NCBI GenBank assembly: GCA_016873515.1
Contig: VGXB01000006.1
Span: 1-64,000, forward strand
Origin: Nitrospira sp.
GTDB taxonomy: Bacteria > Nitrospirota > Nitrospiria > Nitrospirales > Nitrospiraceae
Direction: 5' to 3'
DNA length: 64,000 bases
Made by a program: the position numbers and the translations under genes. The notes under the pieces are model-generated. The model was not told where the DNA came from, did no database searches, and worked only from the letters and a program-made list of their open reading frames with translations. Of this stretch, positions 54,508 through 64,000 are shown one piece after another. Numbering within the stretch: position 1 is the first letter of the stretch; each line of letters begins with the position of its first letter.

Positions 54508-56293
54508 CGGCGTAATTCACCAAGTAATCGAACAGCCGGATCAAGCGGCTATCCTGGCGCTTTTGATCGACCCAGTGACCAATCAATCCGATCGTGCGCG
54601 ACAAGATAAAGAAGCCATTCAAACTGTCGATCGGGAACCCCAGGTCGACCAGTACGGCTGCCATTGTGCCATCCACATTCAAAATCAAATTATCTTTCTT
54701 CGCCGCCGTAACCTGCTCAACTTGCAAGGCAAAATCGAGACACGGCGTCTTGATGCTCAGGTTCTTCACATAGCCCACGAGCTCTTTCACACGCTTGTCC
54801 GGATTGCGCAGACTCTTCACGCGGTGACCGATGCCGGGGACAGGGCCCACATTCTTCTTCATGTACGCCAAGAACTCGTCTACGTTCATCTTGTTGTCCA
54901 CCGCATACTTGAACCAGCGGCCGGCGTCCGTTACAGCGCCGCCGAATCGGGGCCCGATCATAATGAGACCAGCCGCCACCGCTTGGGAGAGACCGATCCC
55001 GGCGCAAGCTGCTAAAATCGTCGCATACGCGCCACTCACACAGGGACCGTGATCCGCCGAGAGCATCATGATGCGCTTGATGATTTCGGCTTCCTGCTCG
55101 GAGATGAGCCGCTTATCCCACAACAGACCGATGACATGCGGAATTTCATAGCCCTTATTGATGAGTTCGGAGGCCGGATAGCCGTCATAGCAGGGTTCGT
55201 CGCCACGGTCGTCGCTGATGGTAGTACGGATCAGCGGTGCGACAATGACTTCGTCCGCCTTCATCGCCTCTTCGACCGTCTTGGGCAATTTCGGCAGGGT
55301 TACTGGCTCAACGATCTCCTTGACCTGCCCAGACTTCAGCAGTTCCTGGTAGGTCTCCTTGATCGCCGGGCCCAAGGCCCCGAATGTTGCAGGGACGATG
55401 GCGCCGGCTTTCTTGAGTGCGTCCGACTTGGAGCGGGCTGACCCTTCACCCTTCATGCCTTCCTTTGCACCGGCATGGCCGAACTTCATACCCTTCGGCA
55501 AGCTTTCTTGGCAGAATCCGGAAACGACACCGATCAACTTGACCCGGCGCTTCTTGGCTCCATACCATTCGGCCGCCCGCTCTTCGAGATCCCCCCCCAT
55601 CTCGCCGACGATCACGACTGCTTTGGTCTGCAGATCGTTCTCGAACATTTCCAGATAATTGACATAGTCGGTGCCGGGATAAGCATCGCCCCCGATCCCG
55701 ATCGCCGTCGTAATGCCATCCGCGAATTGTGAGCAGATCCAGATGATTTCGTTGGAAAGCCCGCCAGACTTGGTGATGACGCCAAATGACCCTTCGCGGT
55801 AGAGCTTGGAGAGCACCAGATTGTCGAATGCCCCGCCGATCACACCCAGACGGCAGGAGCCTGCAGAGATGATTCCAATCGAAGAGGGCCCATTAAACAC
55901 CTTGCCCAATTTACGCGCATGAAAACCGAGGATCTTCGCGTCCTTTTCAGGCACACCCTCGGTGATCATCGACACGACCTTGATATGGGAATCGTCGAGC
56001 GCTTCCATGCCACCCTTCATTGCGCGATCCGCGCCGATGTAGACCAAGCTGGTGTTGATCGTCGAATGGTGCTTCGTTGCTTCGGCGATCGTCTTATAGA
56101 TCGGGATCGCCAGCAACCCACTGCCGTAGGGAATTTCGTTGGCCTTGCCGGCATCGGGAGGATAGACGAACGCTTCGACATTGAGTGGGCGCTTGATCAA
56201 GTAGCAGAACTCCGCCATCCGGCGGGCTGCATTGACCCCTGCTTGGCCGCCCTGAATCACCACCCGGGTGTCTTTGTTAGCCAAAATACTCAT
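54473..56293 (-). CDS. aclA: ATP-citrate lyase, large (alpha) subunit
   Basis: 606 aa; SucD-like N-half plus citrate-synthase-like C-half (GPCVSGAYATILAACAGIGLSQAVAAGL). Confidence 0.95.
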   Translation of the reverse strand: MSILANKDTRVVIQGGQAGVNAARRMAEFCYLIKRPLNVEAFVYPPDAGKANEIPYGSGLLAIPIYKTIAEATKHHSTINTSLVYIGADRAMKGGMEALDDSHIKVVSMITEGVPEKDAKILGFHARKLGKVFNGPSSIGIISAGSCRLGVIGGAFDNLVLSKLYREGSFGVITKSGGLSNEIIWICSQFADGITTAIGIGGDAYPGTDYVNYLEMFENDLQTKAVVIVGEMGGDLEERAAEWYGAKKRRVKLIGVVSGFCQESLPKGMKFGHAGAKEGMKGEGSARSKSDALKKAGAIVPATFGALGPAIKETYQELLKSGQVKEIVEPVTLPKLPKTVEEAMKADEVIVAPLIRTTISDDRGDEPCYDGYPASELINKGYEIPHVIGLLWDKRLISEQEAEIIKRIMMLSADHGPCVSGAYATILAACAGIGLSQAVAAGLIMIGPRFGGAVTDAGRWFKYAVDNKMNVDEFLAYMKKNVGPVPGIGHRVKSLRNPDKRVKELVGYVKNLSIKTPCLDFALQVEQVTAAKKDNLILNVDGTMAAVLVDLGFPIDSLNGFFILSRTIGLIGHWVDQKRQDSRLIRLFDYLVNYAAPKRREVPPLK

Positions 56294-56310
56294 CGAAATC
56301 TCCTCTTTCG

Positions 56311-56390
56311 TTCAGGACTAAGTGTTGAGGACTGAGGGCCAAGTGAACGCCCTCCAAATCAGCTCAGTCCACAGTCCTGAGTCCTCGTGA
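56311..56390. repeat. Degenerate short-word element with inverted arms (GGACTAAGTGTTGAGGACTGAG / CTCAGTCCACAGTCCTGAGTCC)
   Basis: Read directly. Confidence 0.65.
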
Positions 56391-57587
56391 CTATTTCTGC
56401 AGTGCTTTATCGACGATGTCCGTCAGCGGAGTGTAGCGATCGAAGACGTTGATATCGAAACCTTCGTCTTTTAGCGCGCGCATGGCGTCGAGCCCTTCTT
56501 TCTCTCGCGGCCCGCCGCGGCGTACCCAAATCTTGACGTCCCTCAATTTGCCGTCGCTCTTCGCCTTGCGGAATCCGTTGATGATGCCACCAAACGTCTT
56601 TTTGACGTCGGTGAAATTGGCAATGGCGCCGCCGACGATGATATTTTTGATGCCGGGCAAAGAACAAATTTTCTCCGTCAGCACTTCGACGGCCCAATCG
56701 GGAGGATCACCCGAATACTCGGCATAATTCGCCAACTTACCGCCGCGCGCGACTACGGCATCGGAATAATATACGCTCGCGCCACCACCGGCCGGAAGCA
56801 TCGCCGTATCACCGCCGGGAATTTCGATGAACTTAACCGAACCCTTGATCTTGCTGTCCACTGCCATCACTTCCAGCTCTTCCTTGCTGTAGGCACGACC
56901 AAACTCGGCGGCAAAGGCAAAGTTCCAATCGAGGTGGCGGAACTTGGCGTCGCCGTCAAGCAACGTGACTGCATCGAGCGCCACGAATGCTCCATCGCTC
57001 TCGCGAGTGACGACGGGATTCACTTCGAGGTACTGCGCATCTTCACTGTCAAAGCAGGCAAACATCTTCCCGGCAAAGTCGGCCATCTTCTTGACGAGCA
57101 GCCCGGTAAAACCCGCGTCCTTCGCCAGCTGCTCCAGCGGCTCTTGAGAAGGAGTCTGTCCGACTTCGAGACAGAGGCGCTTCACACGATCCCAATTGGA
57201 TTCAACTTCGATCCCGCCGCAATTGGCGACGAGAATTTCCGTGCCTTCGCGGGTGGATTTCACCGCACAATAATATTCTTCCTTGTGGGCAATCATTTCG
57301 GACACGATGACTTGCGAGACTGTGATGCTGCCGACATGACGACCGATCATCTCTTTCGTGGCGGCGACAGCACCGCTGAGATCGAGACCGACCTTCACGA
57401 GCCCTAGCTTAAACCTCGAGCCGAGCGCTTCGTGGGCTTTTGCCACAAGCTTCGACGCCTTCATCCAATCATTGGCTTGTCCCAACTTTGCAAGTTCGTC
57501 TGCAGAAGTGACTACCACATAATTGGGAACGTGGATACCCCACTTTTTCATCAGCCCCATCCCGGGGCCCTCTAACACCTTGGCCAT
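56391..57587 (-). CDS. aclB: ATP-citrate lyase, small (beta) subunit
   Basis: 398-aa SucC-like ATP-grasp protein adjacent to aclA. Confidence 0.95.
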   Translation of the reverse strand: MAKVLEGPGMGLMKKWGIHVPNYVVVTSADELAKLGQANDWMKASKLVAKAHEALGSRFKLGLVKVGLDLSGAVAATKEMIGRHVGSITVSQVIVSEMIAHKEEYYCAVKSTREGTEILVANCGGIEVESNWDRVKRLCLEVGQTPSQEPLEQLAKDAGFTGLLVKKMADFAGKMFACFDSEDAQYLEVNPVVTRESDGAFVALDAVTLLDGDAKFRHLDWNFAFAAEFGRAYSKEELEVMAVDSKIKGSVKFIEIPGGDTAMLPAGGGASVYYSDAVVARGGKLANYAEYSGDPPDWAVEVLTEKICSLPGIKNIIVGGAIANFTDVKKTFGGIINGFRKAKSDGKLRDVKIWVRRGGPREKEGLDAMRALKDEGFDINVFDRYTPLTDIVDKALQK

Positions 57588-57787
57588 GACTCACTCCTTC
57601 AATTGTGTAATACGCCGCTGCAAGGGGAGAAGTATTTTAACGAAATCGCCTTGATGGCTCAAGATACCAAAAGGACTATTTGTGGTGAGGTTCAAAAGGC
57701 CCAGTGACACATCTGGAAAGCTTGATCCAACACCAAAGAATTGCAACCTATTGCCTTGAGACGGTTTTTTCACTTTCGCGTGAGAAT

Positions 57788-58627
57788 TCACCGCCACCTT
57801 CGAGGATTCTGACATTGGGGGCAAAAGAATGCACTGCGTTCGCTTTGGAGGCGGCGAATCATTCGCCCACAGCGGTTGGGACATGGCTGATCTTCTTTTC
57901 CATACACGAGATGATGTTGCTTGAACTGCCCCTCGGTTCCATCAGGCGCGAAGAAATCTTTCACACTCGATCCTCCGCAGGCGATGGCGCTGCGCAACAC
58001 CTCTTGCGTCACATGATAGAGCTGTTCAACTCGTGTGGAGGAAAGACGGCTCGCCATCACATTGGGATGCAGTCCGGCTCGAAAGAGAATCTCATTTGCA
58101 TAGATATTGCCAATACCGGCCAGCGATTGCTGGTGCATCAACAAGGGCTTCAGCCTGCCTCTGTGGCTCGTGATGAGCCGAAGAAAGTCGTCGCATAATA
58201 CGGTCAACGGATCGCACCCAAAACGGCGGGCGCAATATTGATCCAGCTCTGATTGATCAAAAAACGAGAATCGGCCAAATCGGCGCGGATTCCAATAGCG
58301 CACTTCCGGTTCCCGACCACCGGTGAACGCCATCCGAACATGCACGTGCTGCGGATGCTTGGTCTGTGCTGATCGGAATAGGAGCAACCCCGTCATGCCC
58401 AATTCAGCTACGGCATACCGCACGTCCCGTTGTTTGACGAACCGAAGGGCCACGCTCTTGCCATACCGATCGACTTGCTGCAACACAGATCCCGCGTACC
58501 AAGGAAGCGAGGAAAGCCCTTCTCGAACGATATCCTTCCGGCCCACCCAGCAGTCGGTGACCTCCGCTCCAACCAGCGCGACTCGCAGTTGGCACGCCAC
58601 GACTTCAGCCTCGGGCAATTCCGGCAT
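57788..58627 (-). CDS. mutM: Formamidopyrimidine-DNA glycosylase (Fpg/MutM family)
   Basis: MPELPEAEVV N-terminus; C-terminal zinc finger CPNRC...CPQC. Confidence 0.93.
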   Translation of the reverse strand: MPELPEAEVVACQLRVALVGAEVTDCWVGRKDIVREGLSSLPWYAGSVLQQVDRYGKSVALRFVKQRDVRYAVAELGMTGLLLFRSAQTKHPQHVHVRMAFTGGREPEVRYWNPRRFGRFSFFDQSELDQYCARRFGCDPLTVLCDDFLRLITSHRGRLKPLLMHQQSLAGIGNIYANEILFRAGLHPNVMASRLSSTRVEQLYHVTQEVLRSAIACGGSSVKDFFAPDGTEGQFKQHHLVYGKEDQPCPNRCGRMIRRLQSERSAFFCPQCQNPRRWR

Positions 58628-58711
58628 GTCGGCAGTTCCTCAGCAAACCATAATTAGGCCACAGGTGTGCGGATAAAGACAATGTACGAAAGAGTGAGCG
58701 CAAGAAGCCGA

Positions 58712-59122
58712 CTACGCGGCTTTGTGAAGTGCGAGAACACGTTTGATCGTGGATTCGAGGTTCGGGAGCAGCATGACACCGAGACGGCGGGTCATGACCA
58801 GCCTCAGTACATCGGCATAGGCCATGTTTTCTACGCAATACAAATAGGCCATCACCACTGAAACGGATCGGCGCATTCCGGTACGGCAACAGACCAAGAC
58901 TGGATTTTGCACGATATGCCACTCCACCCACCGAACAGCCTCGGCCAATCGCCTTGGATTCGCCTTACCGAAATCCTTGAATGGAATCTTGCCGTAAGCG
59001 AGTCAAGTCATCGCCTCGACCGTGTATTCTTCGGTCACCAACAACAGCGCACCGCTTTGGACAGGCAGTTGCATGAGATCGTTGATGTTCCCAACAAACA
59101 ATTGGTCTGTAACGAGATTCAT
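58712..59122 (-). pseudogene. Dual-specificity protein phosphatase with one in-frame TGA
   Basis: Readthrough MNLVTDQLFVGNINDL...VEAMT*LAYGKIPFKDFGKANPRRLAEAVRWVEWHIVQNPVLVCCRTGMRRSVSVVMAYLYCVE. Confidence 0.75.
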
Positions 59123-59250
59123 TGTCTGCTCAGTGAAGCACTCTGCTTGAAAGATCAAGCATCAATCAGATCCACACAGTTGCAGTCTGTTTCCAGAGAC
59201 CGCTATACTGAACCCTATTACACACAGGGAAAATCGGCAGGGCATCCTCG

Positions 59251-59610
59251 ATGGTTACACTAACCCAGCAGGAAGTGGAGCGGCGCCTCAGTACCGTGCC
59301 CTGCGCTATCTGTAAACAGTCCAACTTTGCCATCGACGAACGATTCATGGGGACCGACGGGGACTGGCGGGGTCTCTGCAAGAAGTGCTTTTATACCTTT
59401 CCGGTCTATACCGACGCAGAGTTTTACTTGCGCACGCAACCGGATGTGCCGTATCGGCTGAAAGAGGTGTCCTGCACTGCCTGCAACCATCAGGGAGTCA
59501 GTCTGGACTTCCGGGCCACGATGTCCGTACGCGACGCCTATTATTTTGTGACCTGCCAAACCTGCAAGCGGCAGTTTACGGAGAAATCATCGCTGGAAGC
59601 ATACGAATAA
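59251..59610 (+). CDS. Hypothetical protein with multiple CxxC motifs (zinc-ribbon-like)
   Basis: CAICKQ, CKKC, CTACNH, CQTCKR. Confidence 0.75.
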   Translation: MVTLTQQEVERRLSTVPCAICKQSNFAIDERFMGTDGDWRGLCKKCFYTFPVYTDAEFYLRTQPDVPYRLKEVSCTACNHQGVSLDFRATMSVRDAYYFVTCQTCKRQFTEKSSLEAYE

Positions 59611-59648
59611 CTCAGCACGCCCCAGCGATACTAGGGTATAGTGGCCAT

Positions 59649-59831
59649 ATGACTGACACACCTAAACAGACCGAACCCACTACTCCGGAAACCACGCCCA
59701 AGATGAGAAAAGAGCTTCCGCTCATCTCCGTCCCGGACGACCGCGACATGATCGCTGAAGAAATGGCCGAGCTGTTTGAGGAAGACAAAGTCTCCCACCA
59801 ACATGGCAGCTCAGAGCCGGAAGCGGATTAA
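59649..59831 (+). CDS. Small acidic hypothetical protein
   Basis: ATG at 59649, 60 aa. Confidence 0.55.
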   Translation: MTDTPKQTEPTTPETTPKMRKELPLISVPDDRDMIAEEMAELFEEDKVSHQHGSSEPEAD

Positions 59832-59834
59832 GCC

Positions 59835-59870
59835 TCGTCAAACGTCATCTGTCAACCGTCAATCGTAAAA
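59835..59870. repeat. Degenerate short-word intergenic element (CGTCAAACGTCATCTGTCAACCGTCAATCG)
   Basis: Read directly. Confidence 0.5.
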
Positions 59871-59937
59871 TTCCGGCACCTTCCACATCACTCACAGCGC
59901 TGAGCACTCTTACTCTGTTCAACGCGTTGGCTCGACT

Positions 59938-60417
59938 GTGCTACGTCTCAGGCTGCTTGGCGTCGCAACCTTGCTGAGGTCACACTATGCTCAGCCTGAA
60001 CCTCGAACACGCGCCGCCATTGATCACGATCAGGGGCGCTTCGTAGCTGTACCTTTTCCGGTTATTGATTCTGCCGCTTATAAAAATTTGTCACATCCAG
60101 CAAGGTCTCTTTTAATTGAAATCGATTGACAGTACTGTTTTGATAACAACGGAAGATTGCTGGCATCGTATGCATTCTTGCGTAAACGTAGATGGACAAG
60201 TGCAGACACCATCACAAGAGCAAAACGTGAGTTACTAGCGGCTGGTTTCATTTACAAGACTGTTAAAGGTTGCCGTCCCAACAAGATAAGTTGGTATGCA
60301 GTCACTTGGCGTCCCATTGATCGCTTGCAAGGGTATGACGAAGGTGCAGTTCAATCATTTGTCAGAAGTGCTTACGCAAGAAATGCAGAACTTAAACCGG
60401 CTACCTGTCAATGTTGA
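59938..60417 (+). pseudogene. Plasmid/ICE-type DNA-binding or replication-associated protein remnant with in-frame TGA
   Basis: RFVAVPFPVIDSAAYKNLSHPARSLLIEID*QYCFDNNGRLLASYAFLRKRRWTSADTITRAKRELLAAGFIYKTVKGCRPNKISWYAVTW. Confidence 0.6.
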
Positions 60418-60747
60418 TCATCAATAATGCCGCCTCGCGGTCTAAGAACCACAGTTGCTAGACTTGCTGCCGATCTTATAAGTGATCTATTTGACGGAAC
60501 GGCTAGACTGTTACACGGAAACCATTTAGAAAAGTCATCTGTTGCCAGGCAGTGGAAATTAAATAAAGAGTCTTAGGTTTTACAGGGGCGAGCAACGTGA
60601 GGTTCTCTTGATGGCGCTGATGGTTCTTTGTGTGCCGATTAGGGCTATTTCACGCCATTTAAACCAATTCGAGTGGGTCGCCGCTACCGTCTCAGACTCA
60701 ACTTGACGATCCGCGCCGAACACGCACACCGTTCATCCAGACCTTCG

Positions 60748-61926
60748 TTAGACCGGACGAATAATCTTCACACCAGAACTTTGTTCAATCCGTCCTAACG
60801 CCGACACCTTACCATGTCGCTCTTTATGAACAATCCGTTCAATTTGTACAATCGCCCCGCGATGCCACTGACTAAATGCTTCGTTTTGCGGTGATGCGAG
60901 CCGATCTTGGCGACCCACCTCAGGCCTGCCTGTCTCATTGCATAACCAGGCCCGTTTCTCCCCCTTCATCTCCCGCAGCTCGCTCACCACTCGGTACACA
61001 TCCGGCCGCCGTTCGACAATCGTCTTGCCGTCTTTCCTCAGTAGCAAATAGGAGAATTTCAGCGCGTCTTTGATGAAGCCGACTTCCTTGTCCATCCGTT
61101 GAATCGATTCCGGTGTTTTCCATGTGCGTTCTTCATGGCACCAGTCGTGTGGATTGATCAACGCCGGGCAGCTGTTCTCATGAAAGCAGGGACTAAAGAC
61201 TGTGCAGATCCTTTCTTGAAGCAGCCGGTCACGCACCTGAAGCATCGCGCGCGACGTGTCCCGCAAGGCCGGCTCGACAATCATCATGGTGCCATGCGTA
61301 GCCAGCAGCATGAATGCCTCGGCCACCAGACGAGTCCGTGTCTCAATCGGATCCTTCGAGCCCACATACAGTTCGTTCAGACAATTAGCGAGAATGATGA
61401 GATCGAACGGAGCCTTTCCCCTTATTTGCGCTAACCATGTTCTTCGTTCGAGGTCTCCTTCGTACGTATATAGTCTCGCCTGGGTGATCCTTGTTGCTCG
61501 GCAGTACCCATTCCATAGCTGATTCGCTTGACGAATTGTCTCAGGCACATTATCCAGCGCCACGACGGAGAGTGCGGACGAGAAGCGACGGCGATACCAC
61601 CAGTCGAGTACGGCTAGCGCTCCCGTTCCAGGCCCAGAGCCGAGATCCAACACAGAGAATCGACGGCTGTCTTCAGGGACAGGCATCTCATCAAGTAAGA
61701 TCTGGATCTTCGATAGGTTAACTGGAAGAAAGTACCTCAGATACGCGGCTGCTAGGATAGGATCATCCAAATAGGCCCGGCTGATCGCGTCCCGTTCCCT
61801 GGTAAAGAGCCGCGAGAGTCCAGCTACGGCCTGCACGAATCGAGCATCTGACATCGCCTTCACAGAAAGAATCTCCTCGATGACTTGGAGTAATAGCGAG
61901 GAGACTGTGGCGTTGTGGCGTTGCAT
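60748..61926 (-). CDS. Rsm22-family (mitoribosome small-subunit-type) methyltransferase-like protein
   Basis: YLRYFLPVNLSKIQILLDEMP; VLDLGSGPGTGALAVLDWW; HENSCPALINPHDWCHEERTW. Confidence 0.8.
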   Translation of the reverse strand: MQRHNATVSSLLLQVIEEILSVKAMSDARFVQAVAGLSRLFTRERDAISRAYLDDPILAAAYLRYFLPVNLSKIQILLDEMPVPEDSRRFSVLDLGSGPGTGALAVLDWWYRRRFSSALSVVALDNVPETIRQANQLWNGYCRATRITQARLYTYEGDLERRTWLAQIRGKAPFDLIILANCLNELYVGSKDPIETRTRLVAEAFMLLATHGTMMIVEPALRDTSRAMLQVRDRLLQERICTVFSPCFHENSCPALINPHDWCHEERTWKTPESIQRMDKEVGFIKDALKFSYLLLRKDGKTIVERRPDVYRVVSELREMKGEKRAWLCNETGRPEVGRQDRLASPQNEAFSQWHRGAIVQIERIVHKERHGKVSALGRIEQSSGVKIIRPV

Positions 61927-61937
61927 AAGCCTAGTGT

Positions 61938-62213
61938 ATGCTCACCGCATCAGGGAGGACAACTATGACAGACGACATTATGAAGGCCTACAAAGACGTC
62001 GAATCAGCGGTGGAGCGCTATATCAGGCTTCTCCACGATCACGTGTCCATGTTGCAGAACATCGAACCACCTGGATCCGACAAGGTCATACGGCTGACGG
62101 CGGGATCAAAGGCCATGACGGACAGTGCGTCGATCTATCTCTCCTATGCCAAATACGTGGCCTACGGCATGCCGATGAGCGAAGAAATGGTGGAGGATGA
62201 GATACAGAGCTAG
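61938..62213 (+). CDS. Small hypothetical protein
   Basis: 91-aa ORF, divergent from the Rsm22-like gene. Confidence 0.6.
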   Translation: MLTASGRTTMTDDIMKAYKDVESAVERYIRLLHDHVSMLQNIEPPGSDKVIRLTAGSKAMTDSASIYLSYAKYVAYGMPMSEEMVEDEIQS

Positions 62214-62214
62214 T

Positions 62215-62256
62215 GATGGGCCATTAGCTTTCAGCTGATAGCTGTTGGCTGAAGGC
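62215..62256. repeat. Degenerate short-word intergenic element (TTAGCTTTCAGCTGATAGCTGTTGGCTGA)
   Basis: Read directly. Confidence 0.5.
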
Positions 62257-62266
62257 GGAGAAAGAC

Positions 62267-62301
62267 GAAAGCCCGTCAGGTACAGTGCCTGACGGGCTTT
62301 C
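62267..62301. terminator. Bidirectional intrinsic-terminator-like hairpin (GAAAGCCCGTCAGG-7nt-CCTGACGGGCTTTC)
   Basis: Perfect 14-bp stem between convergent genes. Confidence 0.9.
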
Positions 62302-62322
62302 ATCTTTCTCTCTCGTGCGATT

Positions 62323-63657
62323 CTAAATACTGCGCATAAAATGGGCGACTTCGTCAGGATTAACAGTCCCCCCCATGATTTGTGACATGGCAACGTTTGT
62401 GGACTTCTTGCCGGTCAAACCGGACTCGACTTCGTCCACGATCAATTCCACCGGCATCGATTGACCGCCGTAGACACGCGGACCGCCGATGATCTTGGCT
62501 TTCGAAAAGCCGTAGATCGCCGTGGCAACTTCCTTGGCCAACCAGCCGACGTAGTTGAATTCCGGCACCACGATCAGCTTGGCCTTGCCGCAAAGCTGAC
62601 GCAATTCCTGGGTCGGGAACGGACGGAGCGAACGAACCTTGATCAAGCCAACGTTCAGGCCTTTCTCTTTGCAGAGGCGCACGGCTTCCCGAGATTGTGC
62701 CGCTGCACTTCCGGAGGCGATGATGATCGCTTCGGCACCTTCGATGTTCTCTGCTGTGAGCAATCCGCCCATGTACTTATGGATGTACCTGCGTGACCGC
62801 TCCACAGCTGCCCACACTTCCTGTTGCCACACAGCGTGAATGTTGTACGCCATGAAGTTGGACTTTTGGACCGGGGCATCGCGAGACAAGCGAGCGGGAG
62901 GATTCTCCGCGTCAAGTACTGGCACTGCGCCACGCCAGGCTTCTCGCGGCGGCAACTTAATTCCACGGTCTTGCATGCGCACATAGCCGCGCGCGTGTGT
63001 CACGAAGAACCCGTCACAACAGACGCCGACTGGCAACGTCACATCGTTCTTTTCACTGATCGTGAATCCCGCCATGGTAAAGTCGAACATGTCTTGCTGG
63101 TTTTCGGCGTGAAATACGATCATGCCGCAGTTCAATAAATACGAGACTTCGATGTTATCCGGCTGAATAGCGAGCGGCGCGTTGACCACACGGCAGGTGA
63201 ACATCGCGACAACTGGAAGACGGTGGCCTGGCCAGGAAGCGATCCCTTCCAACCCACGCAACGTGCCGGGACCCGCAGTCGCCGTATAACAACGAACACC
63301 AGAGCGGGACCCACCGGCGATGGCTGCCATGACGCCGACTTCTTCTTCGCCCCGATAATATTCTTTCACATAACCTTCGCCATAGAGCACACCCACAAGC
63401 TGCATGGTTTCCGATTGCGGAGTGATCGGATAGGCGATGGCCAAATCCACGTTCGAACGGCGGATGGCCTCTTTCGCCGCTTCGCTGCCGGTGATGAATT
63501 CCTTGGTCCGCGGTGCTTCGTGGAACATGTACTCCGGCGTCACCACTTTTTGCCGTTTGGCCTCGGCGTGCGGATCTTTCTTGGCCGCGCTGGGTGGAGC
63601 CGCTACACTGGTGATCGGATCACCTTGAGGATTTGTTTTGACTTCAGTTTCGCTCAT
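62323..63657 (-). CDS. 2-oxoacid:ferredoxin oxidoreductase alpha subunit (pyruvate/2-oxoglutarate type)
   Basis: FITGSEAAKEAIRRSNVDLAIAYPITPQSE; YYRGEEEVGVMAAIAGGSRSG. Confidence 0.9.
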   Translation of the reverse strand: MSETEVKTNPQGDPITSVAAPPSAAKKDPHAEAKRQKVVTPEYMFHEAPRTKEFITGSEAAKEAIRRSNVDLAIAYPITPQSETMQLVGVLYGEGYVKEYYRGEEEVGVMAAIAGGSRSGVRCYTATAGPGTLRGLEGIASWPGHRLPVVAMFTCRVVNAPLAIQPDNIEVSYLLNCGMIVFHAENQQDMFDFTMAGFTISEKNDVTLPVGVCCDGFFVTHARGYVRMQDRGIKLPPREAWRGAVPVLDAENPPARLSRDAPVQKSNFMAYNIHAVWQQEVWAAVERSRRYIHKYMGGLLTAENIEGAEAIIIASGSAAAQSREAVRLCKEKGLNVGLIKVRSLRPFPTQELRQLCGKAKLIVVPEFNYVGWLAKEVATAIYGFSKAKIIGGPRVYGGQSMPVELIVDEVESGLTGKKSTNVAMSQIMGGTVNPDEVAHFMRSI

Positions 63658-63697
63658 AGTTGCACCTCTTGGCTAAATCGAGCGTTTCAGCCCGATC

Positions 63698-64000
63698 TTA
63701 TCCTTCCCGCTTCATTTGTTCGGCAGTATGGCCGAACATGGCCGCGCTGCCGCTCTCCCCAGGTGTTGGCGCGAATTCCAGAGGATTTGCATGGGTCTTA
63801 CCACCGTGGACCTTCGATTGCGTACCGGTAAAGCGCACGTTCTCCCCATTTGCTGGAAGCTTGATACCCATTTCTTCGCGCACCCTTTTAAAGATCTGCG
63901 CAACACGTTTGATCTTAAGGGTACCGGCGTCCCGAATCGTGAGCATGGCATCTTCGTGGCCCTGTTCGGCGCAAATAGCCATCGTGCAGCAATTCGTTCC
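63698..64000 (-). CDS. Partial protein upstream of the oxidoreductase alpha gene, possibly an accessory subunit
   Basis: Open to the right edge (...GTNCCTMAICAEQGHEDAMLTIRDAGTLKIKRVAQIFKRVREEMG). Confidence 0.5.
   Translation of the reverse strand, partial: GTNCCTMAICAEQGHEDAMLTIRDAGTLKIKRVAQIFKRVREEMGIKLPANGENVRFTGTQSKVHGGKTHANPLEFAPTPGESGSAAMFGHTAEQMKREG

Noticed and set aside
57591-57884. 97-aa minus-strand ORF
   Set aside because: Overlaps the mutM 3' end in another frame, with no protein-like features.

Overview
The window looks like a chromosomal segment of a Nitrospira-like bacterium. This lineage call is an inference from gene content. The right third carries a reductive TCA (rTCA) cluster, all on the minus strand: aclB-aclA-aconitase-monomeric icd-frdB-like-frdA-like-sucC-sucD. 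A 2-oxoacid:ferredoxin oxidoreductase alpha gene lies at the right edge. Other blocks are: a run of five HEAT-repeat paralogs next to an alkaline-phosphatase-fold protein whose usual active-site positions appear substituted; a tmRNA gene; an RND efflux operon; an OmpR-type two-component system with 11-bp-phased promoter repeats; and an operon-like run with an ATP-grasp-like protein, a glutaredoxin-like protein, a lysine-2,3-aminomutase-like radical SAM enzyme, a dCTP deaminase, two glycosyltransferases and an SDR. No CRISPR array, intact prophage or intact IS was seen. The least explained signal is a set of about 12 short elements, mostly intergenic. Each is built from a locus-specific degenerate word of about 6-9 nt, repeated in tandem and often present as inverted arms. 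At least one and probably two lie inside coding sequence. Several decayed genes (STAS protein, membrane protein, recombinase tail, PAS sensor, IS3 orfA, dual-specificity phosphatase, plasmid/ICE-type gene) were recovered by reading through stops and frameshifts. All family calls come from reading motifs; no searches were run.
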